Shown: piece after piece, positions 54,923-64,000 of the stretch | Layout: each line of letters starts with the position of its first letter | Numbering within the stretch: position 1 is the first letter of the stretch | Assembly (NCBI GenBank): GCA_030765045.1 | Contig: CM060962.1 | Coordinates: 266,899,330-266,963,329 of the forward strand | Direction of reading: 5' to 3' | Length of the DNA stretch: 64,000 bases | DNA from: Tenodera sinensis | Lineage: Eukaryota; Arthropoda; Insecta; Mantodea; Mantidae | Notes under the pieces: generated by a model | What the model was told of the DNA's origin: nothing | The model's input: the letters and a program-made list of their open reading frames with translations, nothing else | Database searches by the model: none | Program-made: the position numbers and the translations under genes

Positions 54923-55731
54923 CCACTCTTTAGTGGTCGCGCGGGGTGTTCAAAACACCCCAGTCACTTTTATTGATGTATTATTTATTAATGGAAAGAA
55001 GTGTAGCTTCATGATCTTTGGTATCTTTCTAGGAACTAATGTGTAACTAATGAGTCAAAATAGAAGCAATAGTGGAAACCCAAGTTCCAAGAAAATATGC
55101 AACGGTATGCCTTGGGGTGTTCTCAACAGCCTGTTCGGCCGTTTATGTTTTTGTGCGTTGAGTAAGCTTACAGCTGTACTCCGTAGTAGCTGATTGTTGT
55201 CACTGTGTGTGGTTAATTCAGCAATAGATCATTGCGAAGTACAGCGAGAAAGAGTGCGGAAACTTCTGCAAGAGCTATTAGATGAATAAAGATATAAAAA
55301 TTGAATCGCACTGTGCCCGATGTTTGAAAGCCGCGTGTTCAAAGCACATGAAAAATGTATGTGCAGCCAGTGACAGTGACAAAATTCATAAACCTTTTGT
55401 GTGAGTTGACAGGATAAATGTTAAGTGATATGTGCAGTGGCTTAAATCAGTAGTACAGAACAAAGTATGCCAGAAAAAATCATTTTAACAGAGGTTGTAA
55501 GCCAATATAAATATTGTATGTGCTTACAGAAAAAGTAATTTTTATGTTAATAGAGTATCAAAATACACTCATATAAGGTTAGGTAGTATTCTCAAGAGTC
55601 ATGTATTCCATAAACATATTTATATTAATGATATTCAGCAAAAATATGAAATTAGAGCCGCTTTTGTTTGGGGTGTCAGGAACACCCCGCGCGACTAGTA
55701 ATGTTATGAAAGTCGCGCGACTACATAAGTG
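54923..55731 (+). mobile_element. piggyBac-like element, internally deleted (809 bp)
   Basis: The right end is followed by TTAA (55732-55735). The left end is preceded by ATAA (54919-54922), one change from TTAA. The left terminus CCACTCTTTAGTGGTCGCGC corresponds to the right terminus, read inwards, CACTTATGTAGTCGCGC. A second AGTCGCGCGGGGTGTT block lies further in on the right side (about 55680-55697), so the ends are asymmetric as in piggyBac. Both subterminal regions form GGGGTGT...ACACCCC hairpins. The inside retains the end of a piggyBac transposase gene (55303-55404). Confidence 0.8.
55303..55404 (+). pseudogene. piggyBac-like transposase, C-terminal Cys-rich tail
   Basis: The frame ESHCARCLKAACSKHMKNVC, then AASDSDKIHKPFV and a stop at 55402-55404. 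The spacing C-x2-C-x4-C-x2-H-x4-C fits the cysteine-rich domain that ends piggyBac transposases and binds the subterminal DNA. Catalytic domain deleted. Upstream RERVRKLLQELLDE may be a further decayed piece. Confidence 0.7.
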
Positions 55732-56628
55732 TTAAAATAATGTCTTTAGCATCATCCGTCCGTCCGTCCGTCCGTCACATTTCTGCTGCAGTTGTTCACT
55801 AATGCACATGATGGTAATGCCCTGCCTAATACCAAAAACAGCTGCCCTTTTAGCTACAAATGGAGGGTCGTTATAGGCACAGCCTTTGATCAGGCTTTAA
55901 AATATTCTTGATAATAACGTAAGTTCAATTTTAACATACCCGCGACAGAGCTAAATTAACGCAGCATCAAAGTGTAGGTTGGCAGCAATGCCGATAACAT
56001 GCAGCTACTGAAGCCGATAGTAGGATAAAATATTAAGAAGTCTGTAGCAGAAAGCGGCAGACGTTAAAGGTCAAACTTGAGCCCGCCTTTCTTAAATAAT
56101 TCAGAACCATGAAAAATGAAGTTCGCCTCTGTCTAACGCTCCTTATAATGTAACATAGAACAGTGTTTTACGTTTAATATATTCGTATGTAATCTTAAGT
56201 GCTTTTTTAGGAAACACTTCCATCACTTCAGAAAGGAACAATAATGGAACATCAGAAAACTATTGCAGCTTCATAAAATATATTATTTAATAGATCTGTG
56301 ACGCAATTCTGTTGTTAAATATTATATCAGAAAATCACAAAATACGAGTATCATCTCTCACAGTAGGTCCTACACATTCCATCCATTTATGTGACCAACT
56401 TAATCTTGGTCTTTCGATTAAATGGTATCCCTTAGGTTTGTAACTTCATACCTGCTTAAGTTATCGTTCTTTTACTGTCTGTTATAGATAGGATATCAGT
56501 TCATCCCTACATTCTTCAAATTAACTATTTAACAGCTGGATGCATTACTAGTAATTGTTCTCTCATTTCTTGCTTACTTTCTGTGCCATATACCTATGAT
56601 AGGTAAGCGAAATATTTATTTTTATTTA
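55732..56628. other. no gene seen; short CCGT array
   Basis: Contains (CCGT)5 at about 55757-55776. Otherwise AT-rich DNA without supported features. Confidence 0.5.
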
Positions 56629-57235
56629 CAGGGCGACCCAAAAAATGCGCTAACACTTTGAATGACTGTAAAATCATTTATGAACATAGAGACAAGTCTA
56701 AAGGCTTGAATTACAGAAACAAAATTTAATTAAAGAATGGCTACCCATAACGTGCTGACTTTTTTTTAATGTAACTAATGTACCAGCATAGCAGGAAATC
56801 AACTTAGCTTTGAAGAGAGGAAGTTTGTCCTTAAATGTTTTTTGGAAAACCGAAAACGCCACGGAGGTGCAAAGACGGCTCAGATGGAAGTTCGGCCAAC
56901 AACGCACCGGAAGACCATTGCTCACATCAGAGATAAATATGAAGCAGGTGGAATTGTTCACTACATCAACAATAAACATTCTGGATGATCCACCAGCCCT
57001 GGAGCCCTGGAAAAGAAGAGGAGATGTGGGAAACCCTAATTCGATCCCCACAGAAATCTCAACAAGAAAGGGCTCGGGAGACACATCTCAAAACAGAGCA
57101 TCCATCGCATCATGAAGCGCCTGTGTTGGAAATTTCACATTCCAACATTAATACATGCTCTCAATGAAGACTATCCGGATGGGAGAGTTCAATTCTGTGA
57201 ATAATACCTGGAAAAATGTGCAGAATATGCAAGTT
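56629..57235 (+). pseudogene. Tc1/mariner-type transposase, N-terminal DNA-binding half
   Basis: A terminal sequence CAGGGCGACCCAAAAAATGC follows TA (56627-56628), so the left end of the transposon is present. The coding remnant reads LSFEERKFVLKCFLENRK (from about 56800), HRKTIAHIRDKYEAGGIVHY and IHRIMKRLCWKFHIPTLIHA, then LNEDYPDGRVQFCE. This is the DUF4817-type HTH pair found at the front of a large insect transposase family (SFEERK.VLKCY..T......R.F......TI..IRDKFE..GTV......R......VQRILK...K.Y.P.L.H.LNEDDPDRR..FCEW). The C-terminal half of this kind of protein is what survives at 29400-29691. Stops and frameshifts are numerous, and the right end is lost. Confidence 0.8.
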
Positions 57236-57734
57236 TTTCACACAAAAATGTATTTAGAAGCACTCACCAAAAATACGCCTTTTGAGGTTCCCATGAATAT
57301 AAAGAAAGGGTGTGTCGTAAAGGCACACGATAGAAGTGAAACTTTTTTTTTTCACTTCACCCGCACGTTTTCTCCCTTGTTCTTTCTGAGCCTGACTTAC
57401 GCATATTCACAACAAAATTGTATATTTTAGTGAAGAAAACAAATTTTAAACGACGATGACATTAAACAATACTCGAAATGCGTTGGCCATACACACGTGC
57501 TTCAACGAATGCTCTGTTGACAACCAACGGCTGTACTCAGTGATCGCCACGCCGTCTGAACACAGTACACGCAACCACGGACAAGGAGAATGAAAGAAAG
57601 CGAGAAGAGCGATACACGAAGGTAAGCGAGACACTGCTAACACTCTACCCGACACAGTATTTACCCCCAACACTTTTCGTCACACAGAAAGGTTGCGGGT
57701 CAGAATTTCAAAGCCCTCCCAAAAGAAGTTTCAC
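57236..57734. other. no gene seen
   Basis: No supported features. Open frames of 75-91 codons have no family resemblance. Confidence 0.45.
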
Positions 57735-58270
57735 CTTAAAAATTGAACTTTTAGAAAAAGGTCCGCGCGCGTGTATGTGTGTGTGTGTGTGTGTGTGCGT
57801 GTGTATTCTTGAACAAGACAATAGGAGTCGTGTGGAAGTCTACTTAACAGCCTTGGGTGGCTGCAGTGAAAGAGGTACCCTATTTTGCCAAAAAAGGTTT
57901 ATCTTACTGCTCAAGTAAGTGCAAAAAGACCCAAACAGTTATATAACAACGAGGCATTTTAACTGTTTGAGTCTTTTGGGCGTATTTCAGCAGTAACGTG
58001 AACCTTTTCGCCAAGATAGGATACCTCCCAGCACTAGAGCCGAGGCCGTCTAAGTTTGGCGAGGAGTACACTGAACTAGCTATTTAAGTTTAGCATTTAC
58101 CAATGAAAATTCCCTAAACCAAGTTGACCTTTACATGCAAAATATTACTAATATATTTGATAAAAATTCCTACCATATGGTTAAGGGGGTTGAATGACGA
58201 ATAAAGCGTATATGTGTAAGTCCTCTTCATTCTGAATCAACTTTGTATAGCTTTTAATAAATGATAAACG
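57735..58270 (+). mobile_element. family A repeat, plus strand, interrupted by a hairpin element
   Basis: Head block AACTTTTAGAAAAAGGTCCG is followed by an expanded GT array (about 57772-57804). After the hairpin at 57859-58043 the copy continues with GTTGACCTTTACATGCAAAA, TACCATATGGTTAAG-like and GTCCTCTTCATTCTGAATCA, which correspond to later family blocks. Divergent. Confidence 0.6.
57859..58043. repeat. long hairpin element with 20-nt loop
   Basis: The arms 57859-57940 and 57961-58043 are inverted copies at about 80 percent. Shared segments include GAGGTAYCCTAT, TTACTGCT, AAAAGAC and CAAACAGTT, which ends perfectly paired at the loop. Total length is about 185 bp. GTCTA occurs on both outer sides (about 57838 and 58048) and could be a short target duplication. 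Transcripts would fold into an almost uninterrupted stem of about 80 bp. Confidence 0.75.
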
Positions 58271-60750
58271 TTAAGAAATTAACAAAAAGCTTACTATACT
58301 TTGATACTGGAATTATTGGCTGGTAAGATTAGCATTATAAAGAAATGATAGGGAAATTGCTAATCAACTGCAATAAGTAGGTTCGATGTTTTAGAACTAG
58401 AGATGTAAAACTACCGTAGACTACCATAAATAAGTGTAGACTATAGTAGTTTCCTGGTAGAATAATTGGTCAGTTAAGAACCTAGCCGCATTACCTGTAG
58501 TTAGGTGTGATGCATAACTATAGGGCGTTACTTCATACCGATCACGTTGTTTACGTACTTGGATCATGTTTCTCTGGAAACCGAAGCGTTGAACTTTGAA
58601 ACTTCTCGAAACTGAGAGATGGTAATATGAAGGGCCGCTTAGTCTACGGAACATTAGTGTCATTAAAAAAACATTTGGAAGCTCCTCTAAGTGTACTACA
58701 CAAGATACGGATAATGATGATGAGTAATGCTATTTTAAACCGAAAAGTGCATTCTTTTTTATCACAGTGACCAAACTCATGATCACAGTTTTTGGTGATC
58801 ATTACGTTTGAGCTTCTCATTAAATTTCTGATTCATTGTATATTGTTGGTTTCTCTACCAATGCCACCAATACTACGGTAATCCTACCATTTAATACGTC
58901 ATTTATGCACTGTACCACAATTATTGCACCATAGTTTCGGTAGAGCACAACTGTTTAAAACAGGTACAAACTGCAGGAAGCAGGATTCACAATGATATAG
59001 AGAGAAGAAGAAATTAACTAGGCAATTTAAAAGTTGAGGGAAAGGCAATTTAGTTGTAGGTCAGTGTAGCTGCGGCAATCAGGTTTGCCTAGAACTGAGG
59101 AGTTCAGAAATGCACGTAGGCCAGTTCTGAAAATTAGAAAGAGAAATGCAATTCTTAGAATTTATTAAGTCACTGAAAAATTGTGAATGATAAAGGAAAG
59201 CTGTAGAGAAGGAAAGATGGAGAGAAGGAAAGAAAGAATGATGGGAGGGAGGGAGGAAGGGAGGGAGGATGGGAGGAAGGGAGGAAGGAAGGGAGGGAAG
59301 GAGGGAGGGAGGAAGGAAGGAAGAAATAAGAAAGAGAAAAATTTCAGGACTACTGTTGTTTAAAATGAACTTTGAAAAGACAGCCATCGAAAAATTATCG
59401 AGAACCTGTCTCAATTTATTGGACAGCTTTCAATACTATTGAACATTAACGGTATCGAGGTATCCAGAATATCGACGAAAGCAAAAGGGAACAAAATAAC
59501 TAAAAAGGCCTGAATGCAAATGGCAGAGATTATGAAATGCATATTGTAGATGTATGAACAAATTCTCACGCTGTCTCATGAATGAACTTGGGTTCGTGCT
59601 ACGAATGGAATATCAGCTCAACGTTTATGCAAATTAAACGCAGATATTACGTGATCATACCCCATCTGTGTGGGAGCTGACGTGAGTATGTATGTGTGAC
59701 GTATAATTTGCATAGTGATTCCTGTAGCTTCTCGTACGTATGAATAAACATTGGTCAGGTGGCTGCAAGATCGTCATGCATAGAGCGTGTCCGAGGAACG
59801 GAATCAGAGACGTCGGGACGCATGTGGTATCAAAATGTTAAACGTCGGGGCGCAGTGCAAATGGCAGAGGTGCTAAATTCCGTAGAAATCAATTAAAGAA
59901 AGGAAAAGCTTTGGGAATTCTTCCAATGGTGGTCATTCCATGGAACGGAGGGAATGGGTCATTCCGTTACATTTTACTAAGAAATAATTACCTCTTTTAG
60001 TTACATTTAAATTTGTTTTATAGAACAGTTTTATATGTAACTAGCTTAAATGCCCAGCGCTGCCCATGGTTTGATGATTTATCCCTAAAACTTTTGGACT
60101 TAGGTTGCACTTACCCAACAGCCTTGTGTTTCTTCGGAGACATTTAAATATCATTACTTAGGTAACACATCTAAACACATATTTAATTAAAACACTTAGT
60201 ATGCTATAAGAAATACAAAATAAACCAACTAAATAAATAAAAACACAATGGAAGACACTATGCAAAAGCACTTTTGAACACAGGAACAAAAGCGAGTAGA
60301 GGATATCGTGTGAATGTAATACATTGTATTTCTATTTCAAACAAATAGAACATTTTATGAATCGCATTTAGAAGTGGGGTAGGAAAAGAAATGCAGTGTT
60401 TCGTAAAAGAAACGCGAGTAGGCAAAACCGTGTGAATGTAATACGTTGCATTTGTATTTCAGTCATAGCAAATTGTATGAATTGTATGTAGAAGAGTTAG
60501 TAGAGCAGAACACATGAATGTGTTTCATCAAAGAAAATCTGGAAGCCCGTCCTGGCAAGATCTAGTACTAAGCGATTCTTTAATTTTCACAGAGAAAACA
60601 AGGTTTAAATTTTCTCATTACTATTTAAAGTATTATTTTAATGACCAACAAACCATCTTAATAATTGTCCAGTTCTCAACTTTACTGCCGCATTACATTC
60701 TCTACCACGTGCAGAAAAGGTATTACATTCCATCAATAAATTCATTAATG
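58271..60750. other. no gene seen; purine microsatellite at 59206-59330
   Basis: About 2.5 kb of mixed AT-rich DNA. A purine-rich array (GAAGGAAAGA passing into GGGAGGGAGGAAGG) occupies about 59206-59330. The 80-codon minus-strand frame at 58421-58663 shows no family resemblance. Confidence 0.5.
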
Positions 60751-60754
60751 ACAT

Positions 60755-60877
60755 TTCATTGGAAATACAATTTTGAAGCTCACTGAATTAAAACAAAATA
60801 TATTTTTAGAAAAAGGTGTGTGTGTGAGTGCGTGTGCCTGTGTGTGTGTGTGTGAGTGCGTGTGCCTGTGTATGTGC

Positions 60878-60962
<85 letters not shown>

Positions 60963-61650
60963 CAAAAGCGAAAAGTCGATTAAATATCAAACTGTGAAGT
61001 GCAGCATCTCCCCGAAGAATGCGACACGAAGATTTTCAAGATAATCCTCTCTCACCAAATCACCTTTTAGATGGAACATTTTTCTGAAAACGCTATTTCC
61101 TCACAAATATTTAGCGATTTTTATTAGAATATAAATTGTTGAAGATATTTGTACGACAAATAAAACGTAGGTATATCTTGAAATTTCTGGGAATAGCCTC
61201 TGAAGTCCTTTTCATTACGATGGCTGGCACAAATTGTAAACCGTGATACACTAAATCTTATTGCACAAAAATGCAAATCTTGTAAATGCACATTATCAAT
61301 TCAAACACTTCTTGGGGGTTAATCATTTCTGAGGTATTACTATTTAATGTTTTGACTTTTGCAATAATTCTACTTTTCTTAAATGGCAAGTCGTGATTCT
61401 TTTCTGTCTCTCTTTCCTGCCCATGCAAAGATGGCTATGGCATTTTAAAGCCATCATCTGGTGACCACCTCTTAAAAATTTGAATAATGCTTAAGCCCCC
61501 AGTATTTCCGTAATCCCATTGTACCTATATTTCTTCAGTTATCTTGGTTAATGTAAAGTGGAAGAAGAATGAACTTTTGTAAGAAGGTGTTTTTTGAGAA
61601 TGGTTGGAGCAGATCATGTCAGTGCAGAACATGAGATCTCTTTTAAAAAT
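60755..61650 (+). mobile_element. family A repeat, plus strand, near full length but diverged
   Basis: Blocks in order: GAAATACAATTTTGAAGCTC-like, AATATATTTTTAGAAAAAGG, an expanded TG array, AACAAAAGCGAAAAGTCGAT, GCGACACGAAGATTTTC, TTAGATGGAACATTTTTC, AAGATATTTGTACGACAAA, TTTCTGGGAATAGCC, CCCATGCAAAGATGGCTATG and CATGTCAGTGCAGAACATGAG. The final CAGCACATCAG is altered. No coding capacity. Confidence 0.8.
60817..60960. repeat. (TG)n microsatellite
   Basis: About 140 bp of TG units with GTGAGTGCGTGTGCCTG interruptions doubled near its start. It occupies the GT-rich block of the surrounding family A copy. Confidence 0.97.
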
Positions 61651-61971
61651 GGCACTCTGTCATTTTCTGAATTCTGCAGTTCACAGTAAAGTCCATAAGT
61701 CTGTATGCGTTGGAGTAGAGAGAGTCTATAAATTGGTACCACTTCTAAATATGGCAGCTTCCGTATACTCTAGCAATGTGATTCTTTCTTTGTAAAATAT
61801 ACGAGTGTTTTCCCCATTTTTACGTTGAACAGTTTGATACCTAAATAACATTTTTATATAAATAAAACACCACATTAGTGGCATTATTGATCTAATTTGG
61901 CGTTGGCAGGTTTGTTGAATATGCTTTAAAACGTTCATTGCTGATGGTCTAATTAGGAAAACAAATTATAT
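61651..61971. other. no gene seen
   Basis: AT-rich spacer ending in the ATAT target site of the next LTR. Confidence 0.45.
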
Positions 61972-62460
61972 TGTGACTTTTGGGTGGGTGTGAAGTAAAG
62001 TAGACAGATGTAGTCGAGATAAAGAAACACTTTTATTTCCGTAAACAGTAACTTTGTACACTTGTTGCAACAGCAAGAAAGTCTTTTCCGATTCTCCAAC
62101 AGCACGGCTCCGAATTAGTAACACAAAGAACTGTCCCTTCTCCGTCGGCACAACGCTTCACGTCGTCTGTGCGTCTCCGTCGGCACGACTACTCAACGCT
62201 TCACATACGTCTGACTGACTCTTCTCACACTTTACCGCTATTTATATCTCCCAGGCACTATTCTGGAAAGTTCAGTTATTGCGCTGGAGTACAAAGCGGA
62301 AGATTCCAGAAGCTTCTATCTTTTTCTCTCTTTCGGCAAGCACCCCAACAATGCGGCCATTCTCTGTCTCTTTCCTTCGGCTCCTTTGCGGTAGTGCCGA
62401 CAATAATGCGATGGGTGACACTGCTGTTGTCGGCAATTAGATGCGGCGGGCGCGGTGACA
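61972..62460 (-). mobile_element. solo LTR (489 bp) with ATAT target duplication, minus strand
   Basis: The ends are TGTGAC (plus-strand left) and GGTGACA (right), flanked by ATAT at 61968-61971 and 62461-62464. On the minus strand the LTR reads TGTCACCGCGCCCG at its start. A TATAAA box (within GAGATATAAATAGCGG) is complementary to about 62241-62246, and an AATAAA polyadenylation signal is complementary to 62032-62037. The end is CCCAAAAGTCACA. TATA box, then about 205 bp, then polyadenylation signal 60 bp from the end is a textbook U3-R-U5 order. It is a different family from the LTRs at 25721 and 50883 but uses the same kind of target. Confidence 0.9.
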
Positions 62461-62526
62461 ATATCTTCCTTGTAAACCATATTACTGTATAAAAGTACTA
62501 ATTAACCGAGAAGTCATACCACATAT

Positions 62527-62551
62527 TGTACATCTACATCTACATCTACAT
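62527..62551. repeat. short CATCTA array
   Basis: Four tandem ACATCT units in otherwise ordinary DNA. Confidence 0.7.
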
Positions 62552-62794
62552 GCTGTAAAAAGTTCAATCCCATATGTTAAATAGTTTCTGAAGTTCTTGT
62601 TAGCAATTTTAGCACTGGCGGACCTTATAGCATACAGACTATAAGTCATGAACTTTAGGTACCATATTGTTTTATTAAATTGCATCCACAAGAACCGTAG
62701 TATATTTCCATTGTTCTCCAATTATATGAAACTAAGCGCTCTCACTTTATTTTTAATTGAACCTAAAGGTTTGACAACTCCGGCCTACACCGAT

Positions 62795-63020
62795 GTAACA
62801 TTCTTGGACCAAGATTATATGTCTGCCTCACGTTCAAGAGATCCCGAGTTTGAATCTCCGTTAGGGTGAGTTGCTCAGATAAAGTTCCTTTTTAGGGTGG
62901 TGGGCCTTATCCAGAGAAGAGGAATGTCCGGTAACTTTAATCTCTATGGATTCCGGGCTTATTTGAGATCATCTCACCTATTGCATCATCCCATATAATC
63001 TACCAGGTTGAAAGACATCC
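62795..63020 (+). mobile_element. decayed tRNA-derived SINE, plus strand
   Basis: A mutated head holds GGACCAAGATTATATGTCTG and a B-box-like CCCGAGTTTGAATCTCCG. It is followed by a body with CCTTATCCAGAGAAGAGGAA and GGTAACTTTAATCTCTATGG. The A box is weak. Confidence 0.55.
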
Positions 63021-63896
63021 AATTAACAAATAAAATATCCTGCAGTATCACTACAAAGAAATATCCAGATCTACAGCCGTTTAAGAAGACATTGTTACCT
63101 GAAGTGGTCCCAAATAACATTTTTAGTTTTTGTCTTGAAAAATTCTGCGAAATTTCCTGAAGAAAATGATATACCTATCATTCATGCAGTTTTTTTAATT
63201 ATTATAATTTTTAAAGCGATTTTAAGTAAAGCGTGCAGCTTCAAACAAGTTTTTCCCAATATATAAATTTAATACCTTTTTCTCAGGAATTATTAATCAT
63301 AGGGGCTTGAAATTTGGTAGTAAAATTGCTTAAAAATTCTATACATTTTTTGTTTACCATTTAGCAATTATTTTTGCAGACCTAACCAATCGATATACTT
63401 TAATAATTCTGCTTCCCAGAGCATTTATATGCGTTCAAAATATGCGTGATTTTTTAATGTTCTGTATTGAAAATGGTTCCCAAGGAAAAGCTACTTAAGT
63501 TTTGTATGATTTTGGAAAGTATTTTTCAATTTATTTTTTATGTATTAACTTTTTAAAGACGTGTTTTAGTAGTTAGAATCATGAAATATGGACCAAAAAA
63601 ATTTGTGATCTGATTTTGATTATGTAGTAAAAAATTAAATTATTTCCACTTTATGCCATTTTGTGTGTTGTTAATTTTGTCAATTGATGTAAAACTGATG
63701 CTTACTCAGACTACATTCTCCCCTTAACATTTATAAGTGGACCAGAGTGAAAGTCCTGAGCAACCCATTGTTAAAATTAAAATTCCAACAATGTAAATAA
63801 AAGATTGCAGCAACATAATCTACAGACTTTACACCACATACTGCCATATTGTGTTGTCATTAGCTTCTGTTACATGACACAGGCAGTATTTAAAAA
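63021..63896. other. no gene seen; probable 5' flank of a mariner-type element
   Basis: AT-rich DNA. The last 100-150 bp before 63897 should contain the terminal repeat and 5' untranslated region of the transposase that follows, but its mate lies outside the window, so I cannot mark it. Confidence 0.45.
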
Positions 63897-64000
63897 ATGG
63901 TGAGCATCAAAGTTTCGTTTCCACAGTGTGCTGTCATTGAATCCCTTGTTAAAGAGCAAAAGTCTGCTGTTGAAATTCACCTCGGACTTCAAAGTGCCCA
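63897..64000 (+). CDS. mariner-type (SETMAR-like) transposase, N-terminus, runs off the window
   Basis: ATG at 63897 opens 34 codons without a stop to the window edge: MVSIKVSFPQCAVIESLVKE followed by QKSAVEIHLGLQSA. It matches the first helix-turn-helix of mariner-type transposases (...F.QR..IKFLV.EG.SA.EIH..LQ...G....). This is the only transposase start in the window with no visible lesion, but most of the protein lies outside. It could still be broken downstream. Confidence 0.7.
   Translation, partial: MVSIKVSFPQCAVIESLVKEQKSAVEIHLGLQSA

Noticed and set aside
59079..59414. 111-codon minus-strand frame
   Set aside because: Pro/Ser/Leu-rich translation of a GGGA/GAAG purine array.

Overview
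The window looks like intergenic DNA from a large, repeat-rich arthropod genome, most likely a hemimetabolous insect. A cockroach or relative is my best guess, based on the mix of tRNA-derived SINEs, Tc1/mariner, Jockey-like and RTE-like elements. This placement is an inference, because no host gene is available for taxonomy. I found no convincing cellular protein-coding gene, rRNA, functional tRNA or CRISPR array. Almost everything recognisable is a transposable element, a decayed transposase or reverse transcriptase, or a simple-sequence array.

Layout. 0-6 kb: pyrimidine microsatellites, a pogo/Tigger-like transposase remnant cut by a SINE, a 57-bp tandem repeat and a second SINE. 6-16 kb: dispersed non-coding repeats, a degraded hAT-like element holding an LTR remnant, a cloverleaf-bearing SINE-like unit with clear target-site duplications (12.6-12.85 kb), and a copy of a repeat family (called family A here) inserted into another copy of itself (13.2-15 kb). 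16-24 kb: a Jockey-like RT pseudogene with a nested SINE, a PIF/Harbinger remnant with two divergent reading frames, a hAT element nested in a Tc1/mariner-type element, and an RTE-like RT tail. 24-32 kb: a solo LTR, RTE-like and Jockey-like remnants, and an internally deleted Tc1/mariner-type element with long terminal inverted repeats. 33-41 kb: a nearly intact DNA transposon with 31-bp identical ends and an FTDACGGQNRN-type ORF, followed by a second TIR-bounded element with an unrecognised ORF. 41-42.7 kb: a 1.7-kb almost pure polypurine array. 43-64 kb: further family A copies, two more solo LTRs, mariner, piggyBac-like and Tc1-like remnants, a long hairpin element, and the start of a mariner-type transposase running off the right edge.

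The commonest component is family A: about 15 copies on both strands, roughly a tenth of the window, about 880 bp when complete and non-coding as far as I can see. Its best copies lie between copies of the hexamer ATTTTT. An internal GT-rich block has grown into a different microsatellite in several copies. The genes here do not form a pathway. The window is a record of nested insertions, and the nesting gives relative ages.
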